In this document: positions 26,711 through 35,182 of the stretch, piece after piece | Position numbering within the stretch: the stretch's first letter is position 1 | Layout of the letters: each line of letters begins with the position of its first letter | Assembly: GCF_000717025.1 (NCBI RefSeq) | Contig: NZ_JNXG01000004.1 | Span: 62,001-126,000 of the forward strand | Origin: Streptomyces atroolivaceus | GTDB taxonomy: Bacteria > Actinomycetota > Actinomycetes > Streptomycetales > Streptomycetaceae | Length of the DNA: 64,000 nt | Direction of reading: 5' to 3' | Notes under the pieces: model-generated | Database searches by the model: none | What the model was told of the DNA's origin: nothing | What the model saw: the letters and a program-made list of their open reading frames with translations, nothing else | Translations under genes and position numbers: made by a program

Positions 26711-28193
26711 CCGTCGGCGACCGGGTCCCGTCCTCGGTGCGCCCGTCGTCCGCGACCACGAGCCGCACCGCGGCGCGCCCGTCGGGCAGCCGCGCCGCCG
26801 CGTCCACCTCCACCTCGACGGCCGACACCCCGGTCCGTCGGTGCGCGGCGGCCAGGGCCCCGCGCAGCACGTCGAGCAGCTCACCGTCCACCGGCTCCGT
26901 CACGAGGGCGTCCACCGCGCCGGTGAACTGGACGGACGGCTGGAAACCGAGGACCGCCGCCGCGCCGCCCGTCTCGCGCAGGACCCGGCCGCGGAATGTC
27001 GTGGGGGCCTCGGCGGGCGGCTGCTGGAGCGCGAAGATCGTGGTCCTGACCTCCTGGATGGTGGAGTCCAGCTCGTCGACCGCCTTGGCGAGCAGCTCGG
27101 CGGTCTCCGTGTCGCCGGCCAGGTCCTTGCGGCGGGTCGACTCCAGCATCATCTCCGTCGCGAACAGCCGCTGCACGACGAGGTCGTGCAGGTCGCGGGC
27201 GATGCGGTCCCGGTCCTCGTAGACGGCCAGCTGTTCCCGGTAGTGCTGTGCGTCGGCCATCACCAGGGCCAGCGCGGCCTGGGAGGCGAACTGGGAGGCG
27301 AGCAGCCGGTCCGTCTCGGTGTACGGCGCCCCGCCGCGCCTGCGGGGGAGGGCGAGGGTGCCGATGAGCCTCCCCCCGCTCTGCAGGGGCAGCATCATGC
27401 TGGGGCCGAAGCGCGAGCGGACCGGGGTCGTCATCCGCTCGTCCGTCGCGGAGTCCTCGATGAAGACCTCCTCGCCGCCCAGCAGCTGGACCAGGACGGG
27501 GGAGCCCGGCTCGATGGCCGTACCGACGAGGCCGGCCGGATCGTCGGGGGTGGAGGCGGCGACGATCTCCATCCCGCCGCCCGGGGTCGGCTGGAGGATC
27601 ACCCCGGCCGCCGCGCCGGCCAGCACCCTGGCCCGCTCGGCGACGGTCGTCAGGGCGTCCGTCGTGCCCGCCCCGGTCAGCAGCGCCCGGGTGACCGCGG
27701 CCGCTCCCTCGATCCAGTGCTCCCGCTGCCGCGCCGCCTCGTACAGGTGGGCGCCTCCGATCGCGGCGGCCGCCTGGGAGGCCAGCAGCCGGAGCAGCGC
27801 CAGCTCGGTGTCGGTGAAGTGTCCCGGTTCCTCCGCGGTGAGGCAGAGACTGCCGAGCACCTCGGTGTGGACCCGGAGGGGCGCCCCGAGGAAGGAGCGC
27901 ATCCGGAGGTGCGCGGGGGGTGTGCCCCGGGGGTGCGTACCCGCCGTCAGGTCATCGACCCGCACGGCCTGCGCGTCGTCCACCAGGACCCCGAGGGCGC
28001 CCGTGCGCCCGTCCAGGAGCGGGCCCGCGGCGCGGCGTTCGCCGTCGGACATGCCGGTCGTGAACAGGTCGGTGACGTGGCGGTCCTCCCCGTGGAGGAG
28101 GGCCAGGGCACCGTGGCGGGCCCCGGCCAGCGCCGTGGCGGTGTCCACGATGTGCTGGAGGGTGGTCCGCAGGTCGAGCCCGGTACCGGCCAC
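26688..28193 (-). CDS. GAF-domain sensor kinase (DosS-like) with degenerate ATPase domain
   Basis: A 501-residue soluble protein. Two GAF domains (about 10-150 and 165-315) precede a HisKA_3 dimerisation helix with His336 in A-R-D-L-H-D-L-V-V-Q-R-L-F. The ATPase domain is eroded: the N-box reads L-R-G-A-L-A-A-A-H-R-R where an Asn is expected, D-D-G-R-T-E-D-G replaces D-x-G-x-G, and the usual G-L-x-N-x-x-x-R-A/G-G block is missing before the final V-I-W-Q-A-P-L. It may act as a GAF sensor or phosphatase rather than a kinase. GTG start with GGAGG upstream. It follows mbl by 16 bases. Confidence 0.83.
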   Translation of the reverse strand: MAGTGLDLRTTLQHIVDTATALAGARHGALALLHGEDRHVTDLFTTGMSDGERRAAGPLLDGRTGALGVLVDDAQAVRVDDLTAGTHPRGTPPAHLRMRSFLGAPLRVHTEVLGSLCLTAEEPGHFTDTELALLRLLASQAAAAIGGAHLYEAARQREHWIEGAAAVTRALLTGAGTTDALTTVAERARVLAGAAAGVILQPTPGGGMEIVAASTPDDPAGLVGTAIEPGSPVLVQLLGGEEVFIEDSATDERMTTPVRSRFGPSMMLPLQSGGRLIGTLALPRRRGGAPYTETDRLLASQFASQAALALVMADAQHYREQLAVYEDRDRIARDLHDLVVQRLFATEMMLESTRRKDLAGDTETAELLAKAVDELDSTIQEVRTTIFALQQPPAEAPTTFRGRVLRETGGAAAVLGFQPSVQFTGAVDALVTEPVDGELLDVLRGALAAAHRRTGVSAVEVEVDAAARLPDGRAAVRLVVADDGRTEDGTRSPTVIWQAPL

Positions 28194-28209
28194 CGGCGAG
28201 CCCTCCGGC

Positions 28210-29247
28210 TCAGCGGGCGATCGGGGTGAGGACCAGCGGCTGGACCGTGCCGTCCAGCATCGCGCCGAGCCCCAGCACGGAGCACACGTCGGGCCGGTCG
28301 GCGATGGTCACCGGGACGCCCGTCGCGTCGCGCAGCATCTGGTCGAGCCCCGGCAGCAGGGCGCTGCCGCCGACCATCATGATTCCGGACTCCGCGATGT
28401 CGGCCACCAGGTCGGGAGGGCAGTCGCGCAGCACCTTGCCCAGCCCGTCGAGCACCGCGGTGAGCGGGGTGTGGATCGCCTGGCGTACGGCGGCGGTGTC
28501 GACCTGCACCGAGCGGGCCAGGCCGGTGGCCACGTCACGGCCGTGGATCTCCGTCACCGCCGGGCCCTTGAGCGTGAGGCCGTTGCCCCGGAGCGCCAGT
28601 TGGAGGGGGCGTACGGACTGGGTCGGCAGCATCAGTTCGTGGTGCTGGCGCAGATGCTGGATGACCGCGTTGTCGATGGCCTCGCCGCCGATGGGGATGC
28701 GCACGGCCGTCACGATCGAGCCGAGCGAGAGCACGGCGATCTGGGTGGTCGCGGCCCCGCACACCATGATCATGGTGGCGGTCGGCTGCTCGACCGGCAG
28801 CCCGGAGCCGATGGCCGCGGCGATCAGGGTGTCGACCAGCTCCACCCGCCGCGCACCGAGCCCCACGAGGGTCTCGACGGCCGCCCGCTGGGCCAGCGGA
28901 TCGGCGTCGTGCGGGACGCAGGCGGCGGCCCGCAGCCGGGGCTTGCGGCGCAACTGGCGGCGGAGCTTCTCACCGAGCAGATGGCGCAGCATGCGCTGGG
29001 CCATGTCGATGTCGACGACGGTGCCGCCGGAGACCGGGCGGGCCACCCGGATGTACGCCGGCGTGCGGCCGGTCATCTGTTCGGCGAGCGAGCCGACGGC
29101 GATGAGGGAGCCGGTGCGCGTGTTGACGGCGGCGACACTGGGCTCGTCGACGACGAGGCCCACTCCCTTGACGTACACCCGGGTCCTCGCGGCCCCGAGA
29201 TCGACGGCGACATGGCAGCGGCGCAACTGTTCGAGACTGACGGTCAC
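28210..29247 (-). CDS. mbl: MreB-like actin homologue Mbl
   Basis: A 345-residue actin-fold protein. The phosphate-1 strand reads V-A-V-D-L-G-A-A-R-T, phosphate 2 is M-V-C-G-A-A-T-T-Q-I, and the adenosine loop is M-V-G-G-S-A-L-L-P-G-L. It is shorter and more divergent than canonical MreB (D-L-G-T-x-N-T in phosphate 1), which fits Streptomyces Mbl, a protein involved in spore-wall assembly. The GTG start has GGGAGA 8 bases upstream. It probably heads an operon with the GAF kinase-like gene. Assignment as Mbl rather than MreB rests on divergence and on remembered S. coelicolor synteny. Confidence 0.75.
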   Translation of the reverse strand: MTVSLEQLRRCHVAVDLGAARTRVYVKGVGLVVDEPSVAAVNTRTGSLIAVGSLAEQMTGRTPAYIRVARPVSGGTVVDIDMAQRMLRHLLGEKLRRQLRRKPRLRAAACVPHDADPLAQRAAVETLVGLGARRVELVDTLIAAAIGSGLPVEQPTATMIMVCGAATTQIAVLSLGSIVTAVRIPIGGEAIDNAVIQHLRQHHELMLPTQSVRPLQLALRGNGLTLKGPAVTEIHGRDVATGLARSVQVDTAAVRQAIHTPLTAVLDGLGKVLRDCPPDLVADIAESGIMMVGGSALLPGLDQMLRDATGVPVTIADRPDVCSVLGLGAMLDGTVQPLVLTPIAR

Positions 29248-29380
29248 GGCAGATTCTCCCGGGAGCGCTGGCGGGCGGCACCGGCGGCAGCCGGCTGTCC
29301 TGGCATCGTCGCGCCGTGGCCGGGGCCGCGCGCGCTGGGTGAGCCGTAGGGGGGACCCGCAGCTGACGGAGCGACAGACC

Positions 29381-29953
29381 TCAGGCGCCGCCGGGCAGCA
29401 GTCGCTGGAACAGTCCCCAGGTGAACTCGGCGACACAGGGCCGCCCGCCCGCCGGGTCGGTGAAGGCCAGCGCCCAGCGGGTCGGCGCGCTGCCCTCCAT
29501 GGGGCGCGCCGGCGCGAACGCCCTGGCCACCTCGTCCACGGTGCAGGACCAGGGGCGCAGATCGGCGGCCGTACGCGGTTCGGGGCCCGCGGCACCCGGG
29601 GCCCGTACCAGCCATTCGTTCCAGACGGCTCCACCGGGACCCGCCATCACCTCGAACCGCAGGTCCGGCCAGAGCGGCAGCGGCCACAGCAGCGCCTCGC
29701 ACTCCAGGTCGCCGACCTCGCGGCGTACGGACGACTCGGGTTCGCCCAGGACGGAGCGGTAGCGGCGCAGGGCGCCCCGGCCTCGTGGGGCGCGCAGCAT
29801 CGCCTGCCAGCGGCGGTTCGCCTCCCGCATGTCGGCCAGGGAGGCGCTCAGTTCGTGGCGGGCGTCCTCGACCAGGTCCGGCTGGTGGTCGGCCATCCGG
29901 CGCAGCAGGACGAGCTGGAACTGGAGCGGCCCGAACGGGGCGGGAGCGGTCAT
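29381..29953 (-). CDS. Hypothetical protein, 190 aa
   Basis: A soluble protein starting MTAPAPFGPLQFQLVLLRRM, with an N-terminal helical half (about 15-75, arginine-rich) and a C-terminal half containing W-P-D-L-R-F-E-V-M-A-G-P-G-G and F-T-W-G-L-F-Q-R-L-L. ATG at 29953 is chosen for AGGAT 8 bases upstream; ATG at 29962 is in frame. It lies 133 bases upstream of mbl on the same strand. I recognise no domain; it seems to be a Streptomyces lineage protein. Confidence 0.7.
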   Translation of the reverse strand: MTAPAPFGPLQFQLVLLRRMADHQPDLVEDARHELSASLADMREANRRWQAMLRAPRGRGALRRYRSVLGEPESSVRREVGDLECEALLWPLPLWPDLRFEVMAGPGGAVWNEWLVRAPGAAGPEPRTAADLRPWSCTVDEVARAFAPARPMEGSAPTRWALAFTDPAGGRPCVAEFTWGLFQRLLPGGA

Positions 29954-30074
29954 GGAAGCCATCCTGCCGCGTCAACGCGGAGAGCGGCGCGCCCCCGGAG
30001 TCCCCGATTCCACACAGGATCCTCACCTGCGTGCCTTCCTGCGCAGTTCGCCGCGCGTCTAGTCTGCGGGCGCG

Positions 30075-30767
30075 ATGGATTACTGCCACCCGTGCCGACG
30101 GCACCTCAACGGGGCGTTGGCCTGCGCGGGTTGCGGGACCCCGGCCGACGCACTGGTCCCCTATGCCGTCGCGTACGGTCCCGGCCGCGCGGCGGAGCCC
30201 GCCGACGAGACGCCGGTGGCCTCCGGGCCGGCCGGCCACCGCCGCCGCGCCCGGGCCGCCGCCCGCAGGCCCGGCCGCCGTACGCACCGCCGGCGTGGCC
30301 GCGCTCTGCTGCTGACGGCGGCGGGCCTCGTGCTGGCGCTGGGGGCGTTGAGTCTGGCGGAGCTGGCCATGGAGCCGGGGGGTGACAGCGGTGCCTCGGA
30401 GTACGTGAGCGAGGCCACGTCGTCCCCCACCGAGCCTCTCCCGTCCGCCTCGTCGAGCGCGGAGCCCGACGATCCCGGGCCGGTGGGCGCGCCCACCGTC
30501 GTACCGGTCACCGATTCCCACTCCGCGACGGCCACGGGGGCTCCCTCCCGCACCGCCGAGCCGGCGGCGCCCCCGCCGTCCTCCGCCCCGGAAGTCCCCT
30601 CACCGTCCGCCCCCGCCCCAGCGGACCCGGACCCGACGGATACGCCGGCCGAGCCCCCGGGGGCCGGGGAGCCGACCACGGCCCCGACGTCGCCCGAGCC
30701 CTCGGACGAGCCCGCCCCCACTCCGTCGCCGACGGAGACCTGCATCTGGTGGATCTTCTGCCCCTGA
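30075..30767 (+). CDS. SCO2400-family protein: zinc ribbon, one membrane helix, Pro/Ser-rich tail
   Basis: A 230-residue protein. The start is a compact zinc-ribbon (M-D-Y-C-H-P-C then L-A-C-A-G-C-G), followed by an arginine-rich stretch (about 55-75), one membrane helix (about 76-95) and a low-complexity extracytoplasmic tail rich in Pro, Ser, Thr and Glu that ends C-I-W-W-I-F-C-P. This matches the family named after SCO2400. No ribosome-binding site is seen; TAGTCT (30060-30065) lies 9 bases before the ATG, suggesting a leaderless or nearly leaderless mRNA. Function unknown. Confidence 0.8.
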   Translation: MDYCHPCRRHLNGALACAGCGTPADALVPYAVAYGPGRAAEPADETPVASGPAGHRRRARAAARRPGRRTHRRRGRALLLTAAGLVLALGALSLAELAMEPGGDSGASEYVSEATSSPTEPLPSASSSAEPDDPGPVGAPTVVPVTDSHSATATGAPSRTAEPAAPPPSSAPEVPSPSAPAPADPDPTDTPAEPPGAGEPTTAPTSPEPSDEPAPTPSPTETCIWWIFCP

Positions 30768-30785
30768 CGCGGTGAGGGGCAGCCC

Positions 30786-31223
30786 TCAGACGTCGTCCTC
30801 GCCGAGCATCCTGCGCAGCAGGTCGCGCAGCACCGTCCGCTCCGACTCCGACAGTTCGGCCAGGGGTTCCCGGGCGAAGTCCAGAGCGTCCCGCAGATGC
30901 CCGGCCGTCCGCATGCCCTCCTCGGTCGGGGCGGCGAGCTTGATCCTCCGGTCGGCCGGGTCCGGGCGGCGTTCCACCAGGCCTCGGAGCTCAAGCCGGT
31001 CGACTATGCCGGTGATGTTGGACGGTTCGCACTTCAGTTTCCGGGCAACCTTGCGCATGGGCATCGGCTCCAGGGAGAGCAGCCCGAGCACCCTGGCCTG
31101 CGCACCGGTCAGCGCGTGCGTGGCCGCGGCCCGGTCGTACTCCTCGTGGTAGCGCGCCACGACTCCGGCGATCAGCTGGATGACGTCGAGGGTGAGCGGA
31201 TCCGTGCGCGACTGGGTGGCCAT
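30786..31223 (-). CDS. MarR-family transcriptional regulator
   Basis: A 145-residue winged-helix regulator with helix-turn-helix at about 55-100 (M-R-K-V-A-R-K-L-K-C-E-P-S-N-I-T-G-I-V-D-R-L) and the wing D-P-A-D-R-R. There is no ribosome-binding site; TACCCT (31236-31231) lies 7 bases before the ATG, so the mRNA is probably leaderless. It diverges from the oxidoreductase at 31336, with a dyad between them, and probably represses both. A single Cys (in K-L-K-C-E) might allow redox sensing, but this is speculative. Confidence 0.88.
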   Translation of the reverse strand: MATQSRTDPLTLDVIQLIAGVVARYHEEYDRAAATHALTGAQARVLGLLSLEPMPMRKVARKLKCEPSNITGIVDRLELRGLVERRPDPADRRIKLAAPTEEGMRTAGHLRDALDFAREPLAELSESERTVLRDLLRRMLGEDDV

Positions 31224-31230
31224 GACACCC

Positions 31231-31275
31231 AGGGTACCGAATTACTTGACAAGGTGAAATATCTGGACGCATGGT
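31231..31275. promoter_or_regulatory. Divergent promoters with an ACTTG-A-CAAGGT dyad
   Basis: On the plus strand TTGACA (31246-31251) is followed 18 bases later by CATGGT (31270-31275). On the minus strand TACCCT (31236-31231) is the likely -10 of the MarR gene. The -35 region of the plus promoter is inside the dyad ACTTG-A-CAAGGT (31244-31255), a plausible MarR site that would shut both promoters. Confidence 0.5.
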
Positions 31276-31335
31276 TGTTTCATGTCCTGAAGCTTTTCGC
31301 TTCCCCCCGTACGACATCGAGGAGACCCCGAGCCC

Positions 31336-32355
31336 ATGTCTGCACTCCCCACGTCCAGCCGCGAATGGCACCTCGTCGCCCGCCCGCACGGCTGGCCCGA
31401 GGCCTCGGACTTCGCGCTGCGCGAGGCGCCGGTGACCGCCCCCGGTGAGGGCCGCGTCCTCGTCCGCAACCTCCACTTCTCGGTCGACCCCTACATGCGC
31501 GGCCGGATGAACGACGTGAAGTCGTACACCCCGCCCTTCAAGCTCGACCACCCCATGGACGGCGGCGCGGTCGGCGAGGTCGTCGCGTCGAACGCCGAGG
31601 GCTTCGCCGTGGGCGACCACGTCCTGCACGGCCTCGGCTGGCGCGAGTACGCCGACGTCCCGGCCAAGCACGCGGTCAAGGTCGACGGTTCGATCGCCCC
31701 GCTCTCCGCCTACCTCGGCGTGCTCGGCATGCCGGGGCTCACCGCCTACGCAGGCCTCTTCGAGGTCGCCTCCTTCAAGGAGGGCGACGCCGTCTTCGTC
31801 TCCGGCGCGGCCGGCGCGGTCGGAAGCCAGGTCGGCCAGATGGCGAAGATCAAGGGTGCCTCCCGGGTCATCGGCTCGGCCGGCTCCGACGAGAAGGTCA
31901 AGCTCCTCGTCGAGGAGTACGGATTCGACGCGGCCTTCAACTACAAGAACGGCCCCGTCCGGGAGCAGCTCGCCGAGGCCGCCCCCGACGGCATCGACGT
32001 CTACTTCGACAACGTCGGCGGTGAACACCTGGAGGCCGCGATCTCCGCGTTCAACGTCCACGGCCGCGCCACCATCTGCGGAATGATCGCCCAGTACAAC
32101 GCCACGGAGCCCACGCCGGGCCCGCGCAACCTGGCGCTCGTCATCGGCAAGCGGCTGCGCCTGCAGGGCATCCTGGTCGGCGACCACGCCGCGCTCCAGC
32201 CGCAGTTCGTCCAGGAGGTGGCCGGCTGGCTCGCCTCCGGCGAGCTCAAGTACCGCGAGACGAAGGTCGAGGGCATCGAGAACGGCTACGACGCCTTCGT
32301 CGGCCTGCTGCGCGGCGAGAACACCGGCAAGATGATCGTCTCGCTGGACGCCTGA
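31336..32355 (+). CDS. NADP-dependent medium-chain oxidoreductase (2-alkenal/leukotriene B4 dehydrogenase type)
   Basis: A 339-residue zinc-free MDR enzyme. It shows V-D-P-Y-M-R-G-R-M (about 50-58), the catalytic-domain G-M-P-G-L-T-A-Y-A-G, the NADP loop V-S-G-A-A-G-A-V-G-S near 155-165 and D-V-Y-F-D-N-V-G-G-E near 220, all typical of the curcumin reductase/prostaglandin reductase family that reduces alpha,beta-unsaturated carbonyls. GAGGAG lies about 13 bases before the ATG. It diverges from a MarR regulator, suggesting induction by reactive electrophiles. Confidence 0.9.
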   Translation: MSALPTSSREWHLVARPHGWPEASDFALREAPVTAPGEGRVLVRNLHFSVDPYMRGRMNDVKSYTPPFKLDHPMDGGAVGEVVASNAEGFAVGDHVLHGLGWREYADVPAKHAVKVDGSIAPLSAYLGVLGMPGLTAYAGLFEVASFKEGDAVFVSGAAGAVGSQVGQMAKIKGASRVIGSAGSDEKVKLLVEEYGFDAAFNYKNGPVREQLAEAAPDGIDVYFDNVGGEHLEAAISAFNVHGRATICGMIAQYNATEPTPGPRNLALVIGKRLRLQGILVGDHAALQPQFVQEVAGWLASGELKYRETKVEGIENGYDAFVGLLRGENTGKMIVSLDA

Positions 32356-32384
32356 CCGGTCCCGGCCGCCCGTGAAGCCGTCCG

Positions 32385-32855
32385 TCACCGCCCCTCGCGG
32401 TCCGAGGGAGGCCAGACGTACGGCAGATCGGGCGGCACGTCCGGGAACAGGGGGCGGTAGAAGGCCGGGTCCTTGCGTACGAGCGCGGAGCGGTGGCTCT
32501 CGTGCAGCGCCTCGTCACCCAGCCACGGGGGAAGCTCGCCCTCCGCCGCGAGTTCCGCCTCCGACCGCACGGTGGAGCGTCCGAGTGCCGCGGCGAGGTC
32601 CTTGCGCAGCGTCGCCGCGCAGGTGTCCGCTCTGCCCTCGGCGGTCCACGCGGCGCACATGTCCAGGCCGTAGCGCACGAGTGCCTCCTCGTAGCCGGTC
32701 CACATGCGGACCGCGGGGTGGTGCCGCCAGCCGTAGCCGGGGACGGTCAGCCCGCGCAGGACCTGGATCGTCTCGACCCGCTGCTTGCCCAGCCGCCGCG
32801 GGTCCAGCGTGAGGGCGCTCCGGCCGAAATCGGCGTACGGCAGGAATGTCTGCAT
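32385..32855 (-). CDS. MSMEG_6728-family protein (pyrimidine dimer DNA glycosylase-like)
   Basis: A 156-residue protein that begins MQTFLPYADFGRSALTLDPR and continues R-L-G-K-Q-R-V-E-T, with H-P-A-V-R-M-W-T-G-Y-E-E-A-L near 46-59. The opening and the D-P-R-R-L-G-K-Q-R-V-E block match the MSMEG_6728 family, which is related to T4 endonuclease V-type pyrimidine dimer glycosylases; Glu and Arg residues equivalent to the active site are present. DNA repair activity is inferred from family only. It is convergent with the oxidoreductase and divergent from ohr. Confidence 0.75.
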   Translation of the reverse strand: MQTFLPYADFGRSALTLDPRRLGKQRVETIQVLRGLTVPGYGWRHHPAVRMWTGYEEALVRYGLDMCAAWTAEGRADTCAATLRKDLAAALGRSTVRSEAELAAEGELPPWLGDEALHESHRSALVRKDPAFYRPLFPDVPPDLPYVWPPSDREGR

Positions 32856-32981
32856 GGTCCATGCCTATCCCATGTGTGCCCGACGGCGGTCCCGCCCCAC
32901 GCACCGCCACCCGCTAGGCTCGGCGCAGACCGTCGCGGTCGTGGGCGCGAGTCGCGACGCATCAGCAGGAGGATCACCCGT

Positions 32982-33410
32982 ATGACCATCCAGAGCATCG
33001 ACGTCGCCTACACCGCCGTCGCCACCGCCGAGAACGGCCGTGACGGCCGCGTCTCCTCCGACGACGGCAAGCTCGACGTCGTCGTCAACCCGCCGAAGGA
33101 GATGGGCGGCAGCGGCGCGGGGACCAACCCCGAGCAGCTCTTCGCGGCCGGCTACAGCGCCTGCTTCCAGGGGGCGCTCGGTGTGGTCGCCCGCCAGGAG
33201 AAGGCCGACATCTCCGGTTCGACGGTGACCGCGTCGGTCTCCATCGGCAAGACCGAGGCGGGCGGCTTCGGCCTGGAGGTCGCGATCAGCGCCTCCATCC
33301 CGAACGTCGACACGGCCACCGCGCAGGCGCTCATCGAGAAGGCGCACCAGGTGTGCCCGTACTCGAACGCCACCCGGGGCAACATCAAGGTGGAGCTGTC
33401 GGTCGCCTGA
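32982..33410 (+). CDS. ohr: Organic hydroperoxide resistance protein Ohr
   Basis: A 142-residue OsmC/Ohr-fold peroxidase that reduces organic hydroperoxides in the cytosol. The two redox cysteines are Cys61 in G-Y-S-A-C-F and Cys125 in Q-V-C-P-Y-S-N-A-T-R-G-N, the Ohr-specific pattern. AGGAGG lies 9 bases before the ATG, and a TAGGCT -10 candidate is at 32915-32920. The usual neighbour ohrR is not adjacent, though a MarR-family gene lies 1.8 kb upstream. A terminator follows. Confidence 0.93.
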   Translation: MTIQSIDVAYTAVATAENGRDGRVSSDDGKLDVVVNPPKEMGGSGAGTNPEQLFAAGYSACFQGALGVVARQEKADISGSTVTASVSIGKTEAGGFGLEVAISASIPNVDTATAQALIEKAHQVCPYSNATRGNIKVELSVA

Positions 33411-33444
33411 CCTGAGCAGTGACTCCCGCCTGATCCGCGTACGT

Positions 33445-33482
33445 CCGAGGGCCGCATCCCGTCACAGGGGTGCGGCCCTCGG
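33445..33482 (+). terminator. Terminator after ohr
   Basis: A perfect 12-bp stem CCGAGGGCCGCA/TGCGGCCCTCGG, extended inside by CCC/GGG, begins 35 bases after the ohr stop codon. Confidence 0.75.
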
Positions 33483-33556
33483 TCGTGTGCCCCGCCCGTA
33501 TCCCGAGAAGCGCGCGCAGGGGCATTGACGGCCATGGAGGTGGAAACTTACGGTCC

Positions 33557-33591
33557 GTTCGAGGTTACGAGCAGCATTCGAAATATCGAAC
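33557..33591. promoter_or_regulatory. Operator(s) of the GTTCGRTATTTCG type upstream of the GH51 gene
   Basis: On the minus strand 33591-33579 reads GTTCGATATTTCG, identical (R=A) to sites at 41439 and 43726. A weaker plus-strand copy, GTTCGAGGTTACG, is at 33557-33569. The exact copy ends 14 bases before the arabinofuranosidase start codon, so a bound regulator would block transcription or translation. Confidence 0.65.
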
Positions 33592-33604
33592 GAATAAGGA
33601 AGCC

Positions 33605-35122
33605 ATGACCCGCACCGCGCGCTTCACCCTCGACCCGGCCTTCACCGTCGGCGACGTCGACCCCAGGCTCTTCGGCTCCTTCGTCGAGCACCTCGGCCGC
33701 TGTGTCTACGACGGCATCTTCGAGCCCGGCCACCCGTCGGCGGACGAAGCCGGACTGCGCACCGACGTCCTGGATCTCGTCCGTGAACTCGGTGTCACCG
33801 CCATCCGCTACCCCGGCGGCAACTTCGTCTCCGGCTACCGCTGGGAGGACAGCGTCGGCCCCGCCGACGAGCGCCCCCGCCGTCTCGACCTGGCCTGGCG
33901 CTCCACCGAGACGAATCGTTTCGGCCTCTCCGAGTACATCGACTTCCTCCGGAAGATCGGCCCGCAGGCCGAGCCGATGCTCGCGGTCAACCTCGGCACC
34001 CGCGGGGTCCAGGAGGCCATCCAGCTCCAGGAGTACGCCAACCACCCCTCCGGGACCGAACTCTCCGACCGCCGGATCGGCCACGGCGACAAGGACCCCT
34101 TCGGGATCAGGCTGTGGTGTCTGGGCAACGAGATGGACGGTCCGTGGCAGACCGGCCACAAGACCGCCGAGGAGTACGGGCGGCTCGCGGCCGAGACCGC
34201 GCGTGCGATGCGGCAGATCGACCCGTCCGTCCAGCTCGTCGCCTGCGGGTCCTCCAGCCGAGCGATGCCGACCTTCGCGGCCTGGGAGGCGACTGTCCTC
34301 GCCGAGACCTACGACCTCGTCGACTACGTCTCGCTGCACGCCTACTACGAGGAGACCGACGGTGACCGCGACTCCTTCCTCGCCTCGGCCGTGGACATGG
34401 AGTCCTTCATCGAGAGCGTCGTCGCGACCTGTGACCACGTGGGCGCGCGCCTGAAGTCCACGAAGAAGATCGATCTCTCCTTCGACGAGTGGAACGTCTG
34501 GTACCTGAGCCGCTACCAGAAGGAGGCGGAGGAGAACCCCCTCGACTGGCCCGAGGCGCCCCGGCTGCTGGAGGACAACTACAGCGTCACCGACGCCGTC
34601 GTCTTCGGCAGCCTGCTCATCGCGCTGCTGCGCCACGCGGACCGGGTGACCGTCGCCTGTCTCGCCCAACTGGTCAACGTGATCGCGCCCATCATGACCG
34701 AGCCCGGCGGCCCCGCCTGGCGGCAGACCACCTTCTTCCCCTTCGCCCAGGCCGCGCGGTACGGACGGGGCCAGGTCCTGGACGTACGGGTGGACTCGCC
34801 CACGTACGGGACGGCGAAGTACGGAGAGGCGGACCTGCTGCACGCCACCGCCGTACGGGACCCGGAGACGGGTGCCGTCACCGTCTTCGCCGTCAACCGC
34901 AGCCAGGACGCCGTGCTGCCGCTCGAAGTCGCCCTGGCCGGGCTGGGCCTGGACCGGGTCGCCGAGCACCAGGTCGTCGCGGACGCCGACCCGGAGGCCC
35001 GCAACACCCTCGCGGAGCCCGAGCGGGTGGTCCCGCACGCCGCAGAGGGCACGGAGCTGGCGGACGGCACGCTGAAGGCCGCCCTGGAGCCGCTGTCCTG
35101 GAACATGATCCGGCTCGTCTGA
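33605..35122 (+). CDS. Alpha-L-arabinofuranosidase, glycoside hydrolase family 51
   Basis: A 505-residue enzyme that releases L-arabinose from arabinan or arabinoxylan oligosaccharides. It has an N-terminal R-L-F-G-S-F-V-E-H-L-G, R-Y-P-G-G-N-F-V-S-G-Y-R-W, the acid/base Glu176 in C-L-G-N-E-M-D-G, and the nucleophile Glu295 in S-F-D-E-W-N-V-W. There is no signal peptide, so it acts on imported oligosaccharides. An A/G-rich ribosome-binding site abuts the ATG. Its operator matches those of the sugar-acid genes at 41.4 and 43.7 kb, so these genes probably share a regulator. Confidence 0.95.
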   Translation: MTRTARFTLDPAFTVGDVDPRLFGSFVEHLGRCVYDGIFEPGHPSADEAGLRTDVLDLVRELGVTAIRYPGGNFVSGYRWEDSVGPADERPRRLDLAWRSTETNRFGLSEYIDFLRKIGPQAEPMLAVNLGTRGVQEAIQLQEYANHPSGTELSDRRIGHGDKDPFGIRLWCLGNEMDGPWQTGHKTAEEYGRLAAETARAMRQIDPSVQLVACGSSSRAMPTFAAWEATVLAETYDLVDYVSLHAYYEETDGDRDSFLASAVDMESFIESVVATCDHVGARLKSTKKIDLSFDEWNVWYLSRYQKEAEENPLDWPEAPRLLEDNYSVTDAVVFGSLLIALLRHADRVTVACLAQLVNVIAPIMTEPGGPAWRQTTFFPFAQAARYGRGQVLDVRVDSPTYGTAKYGEADLLHATAVRDPETGAVTVFAVNRSQDAVLPLEVALAGLGLDRVAEHQVVADADPEARNTLAEPERVVPHAAEGTELADGTLKAALEPLSWNMIRLV

Positions 35123-35128
35123 CGACGG

Positions 35129-35166
35129 CGGACGGCGCCCTCCCCGCCGGGGGAGGGCGCCGTCCG
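35129..35166. terminator. Bidirectional terminator
   Basis: A perfect 17-bp stem (arms 35129-35145 and 35150-35166) with a 4-base loop, starting CGGACGGCGCCC. It lies between the convergent arabinofuranosidase and aldose epimerase genes. Confidence 0.88.
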
Positions 35167-35182
35167 GCTGCGCGGGCAGGCT

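Noticed and set aside
27319..30385. Two long plus-strand open frames across the GAF sensor and mbl region
   Set aside because: They lie opposite genes with clear domains and have low-complexity Ser/Arg/Pro composition.
32840..32870. Possible leaderless start for the pyrimidine dimer glycosylase-like gene
   Set aside because: The hexamer TAGGCA lacks the final T of TANNNT, so it was not added to the leaderless set.
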